The position numbers and the translations under genes are program-made. A DNA stretch of 64,000 nt from Geitlerinema sp. PCC 7407 (GTDB lineage Bacteria > Cyanobacteriota > Cyanobacteriia > PCC-7407). The DNA lies in NCBI RefSeq assembly GCF_000317045.1, contig NC_019703.1, positions 1,662,501-1,726,500 of the forward strand, written 5' to 3'. Shown here piece by piece: positions 34,513-44,159 of the stretch. How positions within the stretch are numbered: position 1 is the stretch's first letter; each line of letters starts with the position of its first letter. Below the pieces are notes generated by a model. That model was not told where the DNA came from. It did not search any database and saw nothing but the letters and a program-made list of their open reading frames with translations.

Positions 34513-37092
34513 ATGATCGGCATCTCTCACAATCGCTGGAGCTCTGGGGCGGCGGTCTTGATCGCTGCCGCTGCGCTGGCGCTGCTGTTTCCGGGGGTTT
34601 GGCACTCGCTGCTAACGGCCAATGGGTTTATTCCCCATGGCCACTGCTATCTGTGGCGGCCGGGTCTGGTCTGGCTCCACGTTATTTCCGATTCTTTGAT
34701 TGCCTTGGCCTACGTGATGATCTCGGCGACCTTGGCCTACTTGGTTTACAAGACTCGGCAGGAGATTCCCTTTCACTGGATGTTCTTGGCCTTTGGCTCC
34801 TTCATCGTGGCCTGTGGCGGCACCCACGCCATGGAGGTGTGGACTCTGTGGCGGCCGCTGTACTGGCTGTCGGGAGCGCTCAAGGTGGTGACGGCGATCG
34901 CCTCGGTCACCACGGCCAGCGTGCTGCCTTTTTTGGTGCCTCGGGCTCTGAGGCTGATGGAGACCGCCAAGCTGTCTGAAGAGCGGCGATCGCACCTTGA
35001 GACGGCCAATCACAAGCTGGCGGCCCTCAATGACCAGCTCAAAGAGATGGACCAAATCAAGACCCAGTTTTTTGCCAATGTGAGCCACGAGCTGCGAACG
35101 CCCCTCGCGCTGATTTTGGGGCCGCTGGAGAAACTGCTCCACCAAGGCGGCCTCAGCCGCGAGCAGCGTCAAGATCTCGAAATTGTCGATCGCAACGCTC
35201 GCCTGCTGCTCAAGCAGGTTAACGATCTGCTGGATGTCTCCAAGCTGGAGGCGGGCCGGATGACGCCGAACTATGCCCCAGGCGACTTGGCCCAGCTCGT
35301 GCGCCTGAGCGCGGCGAACTTTGACGGACTGGCCGCCGAAAAACGCATTGCCTTCACCCTCGATCTGCCGGAGTCCCTGCCCGCCCAGATCGACGGGCTC
35401 AAAGTCCAGCGAATCTTGCTGAACCTGATTGCCAACGCGTTCAAGTTCACCCCCGGTGGGGGCACGATCGCCTGCTGCCTGACCACCGATGACGGACAGG
35501 CTCCGGCCACTCGGGCGATCCTGTCGGTGCGCGACAGCGGCCCGGGCGTGCCTGTGGAGCTGCGGGAGACCATTTTTGAGCGCTTTCGGCAGGGCGAGGG
35601 GGGGACGACTCGGCGCTTTGGGGGGACGGGCCTGGGGCTGGCGATCGCCAAGGAATTTGCGGAGCTCCAGGGCGGCGCGATCGCCATCAGCGATGCCCCC
35701 GAAGGCGGCGCCCAGTTCACGGTAGAGCTGCCCCTGATGGCGCCTCCGGGCGCGCGTCTATTCTCGACAGCAGACCTGGCTCCGGCTGAAGAAATGGCAA
35801 CGCTGATGATCGAGGAGCTGCGGACCGTTGCGGCGATCGCTCCCCCAGAACTGGCCACTAACCCCAGCAAGCCCCTCGTTTTGGTGGTCGAGGACAACCT
35901 GGAGATGAATCAATTTATCTCCACGACCCTGGCCCAGGAGTATCGGGTGGCGACGGCGGCCAATGGCCAAGAGGGCCTAGAGCGGGCGATCGCCTTGCAG
36001 CCAGATCTGATCTTGAGTGACGTGATGATGCCCTATCTGAGCGGCGATCAGCTCGTGCATCAGCTCCGCACTCACCTGGCCCTTGACAGCACCCCGATCG
36101 TCATGCTGACCGCCAAAGCCGATGACGACCTGCGGGTGCAGCTGCTGCGCCAGGGAGCTCAGGACTACCTGATGAAGCCCTTTTCGGTTGAGGAGCTCCA
36201 GGCCCGCGTGGGCAACTTGGTCGCCGTCAAGCGGGTGCGCGACCTCTTGCAGCAGGAGCTCGCCAGCCAAAATCATGACCTCGAAGTCCTGGTCGAAGAG
36301 GTCAGCCTGCGACGGCAGGAGCTGCAGCTGGCGCTCAGCGCCTTGCAGCGGCAGGCCGAGGAGCTCGACCAGGCCAATCGCCTCAAGGACGAATTTTTGG
36401 CCATTGTCTCCCACGAGCTGCGGACGCCGCTGAACGCGATTTTGGGCTGGGCTGAGGCCCTGCGCACTCGCAAGTTTAGCGAGGCGATCACGGCCCGCGC
36501 CCTGGAAACCATCGAGCGCAACGCTCGCTTGCAGACCCAGCTGATCGAGAATCTGTTTGACATTTCTCGCCTGCTCCAGGGCAAGCTCCTGCTCAATAAG
36601 CATCCGGTGGATCTGCGCTCGGTCCTCAAGGTGGCGATCCAGCGAGTCCAGCCCGAGGCGGAGGCCAAGGCGATCGCCCTGAGCACCCAGATAGCGGAGA
36701 CGATGAATCTGGTCGTGGGAGACGGCGATCGCCTCCAGCAGGTGGTCGAAAACCTGCTGCTCAACGCGATCAAATTCACCTCTAGGGGCGGGCGCGTCGA
36801 GATTCAGCTCGATCAGCAAGGGGCCAGCGCCCAGATCCGCATCAGCGACACCGGCCAGGGCATCCGGCCTGAGTTTTTGCCCTACGTGTTTGACTACTTT
36901 CGCCAAGAAAATAGCTCCATCACGCGCCAGCACGGGGGGCTGGGGCTGGGGCTGGCGATCGCGCGGCAGCTGGTGACGCTGCACGGCGGCGAAATCGAGG
37001 CGGAGAGTCCCGGCAAAGATCAAGGGGCAACCTTCACCGTGACGTTGCCCCTCAGTCCTGCCGTGACGGCTGCCCCAACCTATTTGCGCTGA
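34513..37092 (+). CDS. Ethylene-receptor-like hybrid histidine kinase with two kinase cores
   Basis: A three-helix membrane domain resembles the plant ETR1 ethylene-binding domain: the aspartate in HVISDSLIALAY and the copper ligands Cys and His in FIVACGGTHAME (counterparts of D25, C65, H69) are all present. Then come HisKA-HATPase (SHELRTP, FKFTP, DSGPGVP, GGTGLGLAIA), a receiver (VVEDN, LILSDVMMP, KPF) and a second HisKA-HATPase (SHELRTP, DTGQGI, GGLGLGLAIA). The whole is 859 residues. The ATG at 34513 is preferred; GTG 34507 or TTG 34495 are alternatives. Its 3' end overlaps the opposing kinase gene by 13 bases. Confidence 0.9.
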   Translation: MIGISHNRWSSGAAVLIAAAALALLFPGVWHSLLTANGFIPHGHCYLWRPGLVWLHVISDSLIALAYVMISATLAYLVYKTRQEIPFHWMFLAFGSFIVACGGTHAMEVWTLWRPLYWLSGALKVVTAIASVTTASVLPFLVPRALRLMETAKLSEERRSHLETANHKLAALNDQLKEMDQIKTQFFANVSHELRTPLALILGPLEKLLHQGGLSREQRQDLEIVDRNARLLLKQVNDLLDVSKLEAGRMTPNYAPGDLAQLVRLSAANFDGLAAEKRIAFTLDLPESLPAQIDGLKVQRILLNLIANAFKFTPGGGTIACCLTTDDGQAPATRAILSVRDSGPGVPVELRETIFERFRQGEGGTTRRFGGTGLGLAIAKEFAELQGGAIAISDAPEGGAQFTVELPLMAPPGARLFSTADLAPAEEMATLMIEELRTVAAIAPPELATNPSKPLVLVVEDNLEMNQFISTTLAQEYRVATAANGQEGLERAIALQPDLILSDVMMPYLSGDQLVHQLRTHLALDSTPIVMLTAKADDDLRVQLLRQGAQDYLMKPFSVEELQARVGNLVAVKRVRDLLQQELASQNHDLEVLVEEVSLRRQELQLALSALQRQAEELDQANRLKDEFLAIVSHELRTPLNAILGWAEALRTRKFSEAITARALETIERNARLQTQLIENLFDISRLLQGKLLLNKHPVDLRSVLKVAIQRVQPEAEAKAIALSTQIAETMNLVVGDGDRLQQVVENLLLNAIKFTSRGGRVEIQLDQQGASAQIRISDTGQGIRPEFLPYVFDYFRQENSSITRQHGGLGLGLAIARQLVTLHGGEIEAESPGKDQGATFTVTLPLSPAVTAAPTYLR

Positions 37093-40000
37093 TAGGTGCT
37101 TAGGAGATCGGCGATCGCCGTCACCAGCTCTGTGGGGTCCACGGGCTTGCTCAGGTGACGCTGAAATCCAGCGGCGATCGCCTGTTTTTGGTTGCTTTCC
37201 CCAGCGTAGGCCGTCAGGGCGATCGCCGGGGTGTGGCTGCCCTCCTCCGGCGATCGCGCCCGGATCTGGCGCAGCAGCATGTAGCCGTCCATGTCCGGCA
37301 TGCCGATGTCGCTCAGCAGCAGGTCCGGCCGGAACCGATTCACCTGCTCGAGGCCCGCGATCGCCGAGTTCACCGCCGTCACCTGCGCCCCCGCCTGCCG
37401 CAGCACAAACGTCAGGTAGTCCCGCGTGTCCGGGTCATCGTCCACGATCAGAATGCGCCGCTGGCTCAGGGGGGCCTGGAGGGACGCGCCGATCGCGGGC
37501 TCCTGGGCGGGCGGCTCTCCCCCGGCATCCGGTGCGCTGAGCAGGGGCAGGCGAACCCGGAAGGTCGCGCCGTGCCCTTCCCCCAGGCTCTCGACCTGGA
37601 CAGTGCCGCCGTGCAGCTCCACCAGATGACGGACGATGGCCAGCCCCAGCCCCAGCCCCCCAAACTTGCGGGTGGTGGCGCTGTTTTCCTGGCGAAAGTA
37701 GTCGAAAACATGGGGCAGAAAATCTGCTGAGATGCCCTTGCCAGTGTCGGTGACGGTGATCTGGGCGTAGCGGGTCAGGGGGGGCTCGGCTCGGTCGGCA
37801 GGCTGCTCCCCGGTCTCGGAGTCGCACTGCGCTAGGCTCACGCTTACTAGGCCACCGGGCGGCGTGAACTTGACGGCATTCGAGAGCAGATTCCAAATCA
37901 CCTGCTGGAGACGGGCCGGGTCTCCCAGGATGTTGCCCACGGCGGTGTCGAGCTGGGTGTGAATCTGAATCGATTTGGCTTCGGCTGCGAGGCGGACCGT
38001 TTCTAGGGCGGCTTGCAGCGTGGTGTAGGGATCGACGGAGACGGGGTGGAGGCTGAGCTTGCCGCGCAGAATCCGCGAAACATCGAGTAAGTCTTCGATC
38101 AGTTCTGCTTGCAGCTTGGCGTTGCGCTCGATGGTGGCTAGGGCTGCGCGGGTTTTGGCCTCGCTGAGCTTGTGGCTTTGGAGGAGCGTTGCCCAGCCCA
38201 GGATCGGGTTGAGGGGCGATCGCAGCTCGTGGGACAGCACCGCCAAGAATTCGTCTTTGATTTGGTTAGCCTGCTCGGCGGCTTCTCGGGCAAACTGCTC
38301 CTGCTGGAGCACCCGCTCGCGGTTGCGCTCTGCCTGCACCCGCTCGTGGATGTCGGTAATGTTGCCAATCCATTCGCGCACCGAGCCGTCAGGATTGAGC
38401 AGCGGCACGCCCCGCACCTTGAAGTGGCGATACTCCTGCCGCGCTGCGTGCCACATGCGTCCTTCGGCGTGGTAGGGGGTCCGCTGGGCGAGGGCCTGCT
38501 CCCACAGGGCCATAACCTCGGCCTGGTCTTCGGGATGGATCGCCTGGAGCCAGCCAAAGCCCTGACTGTCTTGCCAGCTCTGGCCGGTGTACTCCTCCCA
38601 CTGAGGCTGGGGTTTCGTGAAAGCTCCCTGGGCATCGCTCACCCAAACGAGGGCGCTGAGAATGGACGTCAAAAGCCGATAGCGCTCTTCGCTCAGGCGC
38701 AGAGATTCCTCGGCCTGCTTGCGATCGCTGATGTCGATCAGCAGTCCGTCCCAGACCTTGCTGGTTTCGGTGACCTCCATCCGCGACTGGCCCTGAAGCC
38801 ACTTGACCTGACCGGAGGGCGTGATCAAGCGGCCTTCCCACGCCCAGTCAGCTGCCTCGGCAACGGCGATCGCCACCGAGCTGTGGAGCGAGGCCCGATC
38901 CTCGGGATGGATCAAAGACCACAGCGCATTGGGATTTTCCAGAACGGTCTCTGGCTCCAGCTCTAGCAGATCCCGCGAGCCAGAGCTCACATAGGTAAAG
39001 CGATCGCCCGCCAGCTCCTCCGGCTCATAGCGGTAGACCATCCCCGGCATATTTTTCACCAGGGTCTGGTAGCGAAACTCACTCTCGCTCAGGGCGATCT
39101 CGATTCGCCGGCGATCGGTGATATCTAGGACAATGCCGGTCATCCGGATGGGCTGCTGCTCAGCGTCATAAAACGTTTGGCCGATCACCGTCACCCAGCG
39201 CTCGCCCCGCTCCGGATGCCAAATCCGAAACTCCACATTCAGATTGGCCGGAGCCATGAACGCCTTGCGAACCGTTTCATCCACGCGATGGCGATCTGCC
39301 TCTAGCACCGAAGCCAGCCAGCTCTCATAGGACGGCTCCACGATCGCCGGGTCGAATCCATAAAGCAGATAGTATTCCTCTGACCAAGTCATCCGATTGT
39401 GCACAATGTCCCAGTCCCAGACCCCTGCCTGGGCTGCCTGCTGAGCAATGCGCAGCCGCTCCTCGCTCTGGCGCAGCGCCTCCTCCGCTCGTTTGCGCTC
39501 GGTGATGTCACTGACCAGCGCCACAAACCCCTCAACGCCTCGCGCCCCAAAGCGCGGCACATAGGTGGCGTGAATGTGGCGAGTGCCGCCTTCTTGGTAG
39601 GGTGTTTGAGCTTCAAAGGAGACCTGCTGTCCGGCCAAGACCCGATCCACGTAGGGGCGAATGGCCTGGTACGCCCTCTCCCCCAGCACTTCCCAGAGCG
39701 TCTTGCCGTAGACCTCCTCTGGAGGCCGGCCAAACCACTCCTCATAGGTCCGGTTATTGAACCGGTAGCGCTGCTCGGCATCTACAAAAGAAATGAGAGC
39801 TGGCACAGCATTGGTAATCAGGTTTAGGTCGGTTTCTCGCTTGTGCAGCGCCGCCTCGATGAACCGCTGCTCGGTGACATCGCGCCAGCAGCTGATCGCG
39901 CCGATGATGTCTCCCTGGGCGTTGCGCACCGGGACTACGTTCGTACTGACGCGGATGCGGGTGCCGTCGGGCCGCTCAATGATGCATTCTTCATCGCGCA

Positions 40001-40835
40001 GCATCTCGCCGTAGCGGGCCGCTCGGTACAGCGGCAGCTGCTCGGGGGATGGGCGCGTCACGCCATCGGGCAGAAACAGGTTGTAGAACTGGAGGTGCTC
40101 CTGGGAGGGCATGCCGATTAGGGCCTCGTTGGGGCGGCCAAGCCACTCCTGGGCCAGGCGGCTGTTGGCGATCAGCGGAAAGTTGGGCGGTCCCCCGGCG
40201 ATCGTGATGCCTTCGGGAACGTGCTCGAGGAGCATGTGCAGCAGACTCTGGGCGTATTCGGCGGCCTGGCGGGTTTGGTGACTGTAGAGGGCTGCGGCCG
40301 TGAAATCTGCCAGACTCGTCATCACCCGTAGATCTTCAGCATCAAAGCGCCGTCCCGGGTCATGGGAGACGATCCAAATCACGCCCAGGGCCTGCTCATT
40401 GGAGATCAGCGGCACCATGAGCGCTTCGACGATGGGGGTGGTGTCGCTGCGGATGTGGGTCCAGTAGCGCTCGGGATAGGTGTAGAGCTGGGGCGATCGC
40501 TGCTGCAAACAAAAACCGCAGGGACTGTTGTCGTAGGGGATGCTGTTGTGCTCTTGGTGGGCCAACTCCCCGGCGATCGCCGCCCACCGAAAGATCGCGG
40601 CTCCATCTCCATCGGTTTCTAGAAGGCTGACGCCTGCTGTGCCCGCCCTGCAGAGATTTTTGGCAAGGGTAACCAGCGTCTTTAGCATGGTTTGGGGCTG
40701 CTCTACGAGCTGGCGAGCCAAGGTCCGAAAAGCGTCATTCTCAGCCTGCAAGTTGGGAGTCTTTCGGGGACGATGGAACAGTTCTTCGGTGATCAAAACA
40801 TCGTCTAAGCTGGCTGGCTCCATCTCAAGCCCCAT
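37080..40835 (-). CDS. GAF/multi-PAS hybrid histidine kinase
   Basis: This soluble kinase of 1251 residues has an N-terminal GAF-like domain (about 35-185, with NSPCGFCLQQRSPQLY). About five PAS domains follow, with PAC-like links such as ALVSDITERKRAEE, VLDITDRRRIE and LIDISDRKQAEE. Then come HisKA (LAVLSHELRSPLNPILGWA), HATPase (NAVKFTPPGG, DTGKGISADF, GGLGLGLAIV) and a C-terminal receiver (ILIVDDDPDTR, DLLLSDIGMPDMDGY, LSKPVDP). The cysteine-containing GAF lacks an obvious bilin-attachment Cys-His pair, so chromophore binding is doubtful. It is convergent with the ethylene-type kinase; its own output partner is not evident. Confidence 0.9.
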   Translation of the reverse strand: MGLEMEPASLDDVLITEELFHRPRKTPNLQAENDAFRTLARQLVEQPQTMLKTLVTLAKNLCRAGTAGVSLLETDGDGAAIFRWAAIAGELAHQEHNSIPYDNSPCGFCLQQRSPQLYTYPERYWTHIRSDTTPIVEALMVPLISNEQALGVIWIVSHDPGRRFDAEDLRVMTSLADFTAAALYSHQTRQAAEYAQSLLHMLLEHVPEGITIAGGPPNFPLIANSRLAQEWLGRPNEALIGMPSQEHLQFYNLFLPDGVTRPSPEQLPLYRAARYGEMLRDEECIIERPDGTRIRVSTNVVPVRNAQGDIIGAISCWRDVTEQRFIEAALHKRETDLNLITNAVPALISFVDAEQRYRFNNRTYEEWFGRPPEEVYGKTLWEVLGERAYQAIRPYVDRVLAGQQVSFEAQTPYQEGGTRHIHATYVPRFGARGVEGFVALVSDITERKRAEEALRQSEERLRIAQQAAQAGVWDWDIVHNRMTWSEEYYLLYGFDPAIVEPSYESWLASVLEADRHRVDETVRKAFMAPANLNVEFRIWHPERGERWVTVIGQTFYDAEQQPIRMTGIVLDITDRRRIEIALSESEFRYQTLVKNMPGMVYRYEPEELAGDRFTYVSSGSRDLLELEPETVLENPNALWSLIHPEDRASLHSSVAIAVAEAADWAWEGRLITPSGQVKWLQGQSRMEVTETSKVWDGLLIDISDRKQAEESLRLSEERYRLLTSILSALVWVSDAQGAFTKPQPQWEEYTGQSWQDSQGFGWLQAIHPEDQAEVMALWEQALAQRTPYHAEGRMWHAARQEYRHFKVRGVPLLNPDGSVREWIGNITDIHERVQAERNRERVLQQEQFAREAAEQANQIKDEFLAVLSHELRSPLNPILGWATLLQSHKLSEAKTRAALATIERNAKLQAELIEDLLDVSRILRGKLSLHPVSVDPYTTLQAALETVRLAAEAKSIQIHTQLDTAVGNILGDPARLQQVIWNLLSNAVKFTPPGGLVSVSLAQCDSETGEQPADRAEPPLTRYAQITVTDTGKGISADFLPHVFDYFRQENSATTRKFGGLGLGLAIVRHLVELHGGTVQVESLGEGHGATFRVRLPLLSAPDAGGEPPAQEPAIGASLQAPLSQRRILIVDDDPDTRDYLTFVLRQAGAQVTAVNSAIAGLEQVNRFRPDLLLSDIGMPDMDGYMLLRQIRARSPEEGSHTPAIALTAYAGESNQKQAIAAGFQRHLSKPVDPTELVTAIADLLSTYQRK

Positions 40836-41700
40836 GATTCCTTATTCCTCTCCAAAGCAGGTCGTTGTGGGTGAATCTTTGCCCTGAGAGATCAGGGACT
40901 TGGATTGTCAAAAAGAGAAAGATGATCCAAAACCAAATTTTTGCTGAAAATTTTTTGCTTTTAAAAAATCCTTAAGTCTATTTTTATGAAGCCAGGAAAT
41001 TTTCTTGGTTCTCAATCGATGAGGCTTTCAGGCTAATCGAAATCAGTTTAAAGATAATCTAAAACTCAGCACGATTGCGAAGGAACTTGGTTAGAGAAGC
41101 TACCGGAAGAGCCTGCTCTCAAAGCTAGGTACTATGGCCTACAAATAGAGAATAAATCTCTAGAAGCGGCCTGGAGAGATGCCCGGATCGATTTGAGAAT
41201 GTCTGGCTAAAATCAGAGACTGGCGAAAAATTTATTCTCTTAAACTTAATTTTGCGTTAATCGAAAAATATGACATGACTAGGTCAAAAAGCACGCTAAC
41301 TTCTCTCACTATAAGTAGCGATAAATTCTAAATACTGTCTTTAATTATGACAAAAATTTATAGTGATGATCCCAAAAAGATTGTGGATGGATTGAGGGCG
41401 ATCGCGGCTGAAAGGAGACACAAGCAGCCGCATGTGGAAGCAAAATAGCGCAGACGGAAGTATCCCCAAGGCCGATGCCAGAATTTGCGCGGGGCGTGCG
41501 GGGCGATCGCGGGAGCCGTGGATCTCGGCTTTGCCTTCCGGTGCCCTGGATATTTCGCCGCAAACATCTATCTTGGGAGGCCTTGGCAGCTCGGGAGAGC
41601 TTGCTAGCATGACCGTAACGGAGCGGTGCCAGGAAATCAGCCTCTACACAATTCCTGGCCTGGGTAAAAACAGCAGTTTTGTCCCCCAAGCGGAGCGTGC
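40836..41700. other. 865-base intergenic region
   Basis: This divergent spacer lies between the PAS kinase and the debranching-type enzyme. The part from 40920 to 41340 is AT-rich and HIP1-free; after 41390 there are two HIP1 sites. Possible small ORFs (41347-41448, 33 residues; 41432-41704) have no ribosome site and no recognisable product. Promoters for both flanking genes should lie here. Confidence 0.4.
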
Positions 41701-43938
41701 ATGAAATCCGAAATTCTTGAGCTACAGGGCCGGCAGTTTGTGACGGCGGAGCAGTGGGCGATCGCAGACTGGCCCTGCGTCCTCGAGGGCCAGCCCCAGC
41801 CCACCATGACCATCAAAGAAGACGACATTTTTTTGATCACCGACACCCTGGGCAATATTGCTGGCTGCGTGGAGGATGACCAAACCACCAACATGGGGCT
41901 GTTTTACAAAGACAGTCGCTATCTAAGCCGCCTGGAGCTGCAAATCGAGGGGCGATCGCCCATTTTCCTGAGCAGTAGCGCCGCTCGGGGGTTTGCGCTG
42001 TCGGTCCTGTGCGCCAATCCCCGCCTGCCCCACATTCCCCCCGAGACCATCGGCATCCAGCGAGAGCTGGTGATCAATGCGGGCTTGTTCGAAGACATCG
42101 AAGTCAGCAACTACAACACCGAGCCGGTGGAGCTCACCCTCTCGTTGAGCTTCGATGCGGACTTTGTGGACCTGTTTGAGATTCGCGGCTTCGGGCGAGA
42201 GCAGCGGGGCCGGCTGATGCGCATGCTGCCTCCCGGCCTGACCCTAGAGGAGGTTTTGTCTCGCCAAACCCTAGAAACCGATCGCCTCGTGCTGGCCTAT
42301 CAGGGACTCGACGGCGTGCTGATGGAGTCGCGAATCCACTTCAGCCACACCCTACCGAGCTACTTCAAGGGGCAAACGGCGGTGTGGCATCTGAAGCTCG
42401 AACCCCAGGCCAAGCAGCGCCTGGGGTACCGCCTGGCGCTGCTGAGCCATGACCAAAACACCGCGACCTCAGCGCCCAGTACCCTCACCCAGGCCCTGGC
42501 GGCCAACATTCTCGATGAGCAGGAGTGGCAGCACCAGATCGCGCGCATCCGCACGGACAACGAGGCCTTCAACCAGATCCTGGATCGGGCGGAGCAGGAC
42601 GTCTATTTGCTGCGCCAGAGCTTTGAGCAGTCGAAGTTCCTGGCGGCGGGGGTGCCGTGGTTTTCGACTCTGTTTGGCCGCGACTCGATCATTGCGGCGT
42701 CCCAGACCCTGATTTTGGACCCGACGATCGCCCTAGAAACCCTGTCCCTCTTGGCCCGATTCCAGGGAGAAAACCATGATCCCTGGCGAGACGAGGAGCC
42801 GGGCAAGATTCTTCACGAGCTGCGCTTTGGGGAGATGGCTCGCTGCCAAGAGATTCCCCACACGCCCTACTACGGCACCATCGACGCCACGCCGCTGTGG
42901 ATCATGCTCTATGCCGAGTACTACGCCTGGACCCACGATCGCGACACCCTCGATCGCCTCTGGCCAAACGCGATCGCCGCCATGGAGTGGATCGACAGCA
43001 GTCTGGATGACCGGGGCTACCTGTCCTACGCCCGCAAGTCCAAGCGGGGCCTGGTCAATCAGGGCTGGAAGGACTCGGGGAACTGCATTGTCGATAGCAA
43101 GGGCCATCTCGCCGAGGGGGCGATCGCCCTGTGCGAGGTCCAGGCCTACGTCTACGCCGCCAAGATTCGGCTCAGCCAGATCGCCCGCCTGCGCAAGGAG
43201 CACGAACTGGGCGATCGCCTCGAAGAAGAAGCCCGCAGCCTCAAGGTCCGCTTCAACCGAGACTTTTGGCTCGAAGAGGAGCAGTACTGCGCCCTCGCCC
43301 TCGATGGCCAAGGCCGCCCCGTCGACAGCATCACCTCCAACCCGGGCCACTGCCTGCATCTGGGCATCTTCACCCCCGAGAAGGCCGACAGCGTGGCCGA
43401 GCGGCTGATGGCGCCGGATCTCTTTAGCGGCTGGGGCATCCGCACCCTGAGCAGCCAGTCCCCAGCCTACAACCCCATGGGCTACCACGTTGGGTCCGTC
43501 TGGCCCCACGACAATGCCCTGACGGCCCTGGGCCTGCGATCGACGGGGCACATGGCGCCGGCCCTCGAGGTGGCCCAGGGCATCATCGACATGACCCTAG
43601 AGCAGCCCTATCAGCGCCCGCCGGAGCTCTTTTGCGGCTATGAGCGCCTCACCAACAACAGCCCCGTGCAGTACCCCGTGGCCTGCTCGCCCCAGGCCTG
43701 GGCCACCGGTAGCCTATTCCAGCTGATCACGCTGATGGTGAACCTGGTCCCCGACGCCCCGGCCAACAACCTGCGCATTCTCGACCCGGCCCTGCTGCCG
43801 TCTCTCCAGCGCCTGTCGATGCAGAATCTGCGCATCGGCTCGACGCTGCTGGACCTGGAGTTTGAGCGATCGGGCGAGACGCTGTCCTGTCGGGTGGTGA
43901 AAAAGCGGGGCAACCTGCGGGTGGTGATCGAAGCGTAG
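41701..43938 (+). CDS. Amylo-alpha-1,6-glucosidase (glycogen-debranching-type) family protein
   Basis: This 745-residue protein has an N-terminal beta domain of the GDE_N_bis kind (KEDDIFLITDTLGNIAG, GLFYKDSRYLSRLEL, ANPRLPHIPPETIGIQREL). A C-terminal (alpha/alpha)6 toroid follows, with GVPWFSTLFGRDSIIAASQ, TPLWIMLYAEYYAWT, NQGWKDSGNCIVDSKG and GYHVGSVWPHDNALTALGLR. The acidic residues of GRDS and KDSG are the likely catalytic or binding sites. The family cuts alpha-1,6 branches or related glucosides; the exact substrate is not certain. The following glycosyltransferases and sugar kinase give a carbohydrate setting but lie on the other strand. The ATG follows GGAGCGTGC. Confidence 0.88.
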   Translation: MKSEILELQGRQFVTAEQWAIADWPCVLEGQPQPTMTIKEDDIFLITDTLGNIAGCVEDDQTTNMGLFYKDSRYLSRLELQIEGRSPIFLSSSAARGFALSVLCANPRLPHIPPETIGIQRELVINAGLFEDIEVSNYNTEPVELTLSLSFDADFVDLFEIRGFGREQRGRLMRMLPPGLTLEEVLSRQTLETDRLVLAYQGLDGVLMESRIHFSHTLPSYFKGQTAVWHLKLEPQAKQRLGYRLALLSHDQNTATSAPSTLTQALAANILDEQEWQHQIARIRTDNEAFNQILDRAEQDVYLLRQSFEQSKFLAAGVPWFSTLFGRDSIIAASQTLILDPTIALETLSLLARFQGENHDPWRDEEPGKILHELRFGEMARCQEIPHTPYYGTIDATPLWIMLYAEYYAWTHDRDTLDRLWPNAIAAMEWIDSSLDDRGYLSYARKSKRGLVNQGWKDSGNCIVDSKGHLAEGAIALCEVQAYVYAAKIRLSQIARLRKEHELGDRLEEEARSLKVRFNRDFWLEEEQYCALALDGQGRPVDSITSNPGHCLHLGIFTPEKADSVAERLMAPDLFSGWGIRTLSSQSPAYNPMGYHVGSVWPHDNALTALGLRSTGHMAPALEVAQGIIDMTLEQPYQRPPELFCGYERLTNNSPVQYPVACSPQAWATGSLFQLITLMVNLVPDAPANNLRILDPALLPSLQRLSMQNLRIGSTLLDLEFERSGETLSCRVVKKRGNLRVVIEA

Positions 43939-43964
43939 CCGGGAGGCGCGATCGCGCCAAAGCA

Positions 43965-43999
43965 GCGTATCGGGCAAACCCAAGCCTGACCCGATACGC
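43965..43999. terminator. 10-bp hairpin after the debranching gene
   Basis: Perfect inverted repeat GCGTATCGGG/CCCGATACGC with a 15-base loop, 27 bases after the stop. No T-run; a role in transcript ending or stability is likely but unproven. Confidence 0.45.
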
Positions 44000-44084
44000 C
44001 GCCGATGCAGCGTTTAAACAAGTAATGAATTCAACTAAGTCGCGAGAGTCCCCATCCCTCTTCAGGGTAGGGAGGAAGAGCGGA

Positions 44085-44116
44085 GTGTATTGGGGGCTCA
44101 ATGCCTCCCAATACAC
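44085..44116. repeat. 10-bp inverted repeat upstream of tnpB
   Basis: GTGTATTGGG (44085-44094) and CCCAATACAC (44107-44116) pair perfectly, and two more pairs extend the stem inward. It lies in the tnpB leader, between the left-end hairpin and the start codon, and may occlude or control tnpB expression. Confidence 0.6.
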
Positions 44117-44159
44117 CCCAATAAGTTATGGTTAGAACAAAAAACTTCACGCTTTAAAA

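Noticed and set aside
41432-41704. ORF of 90 aa upstream of the debranching-type gene
   Set aside because: No ribosome site, arginine/serine-rich unrecognised product, and overlap with the next start.
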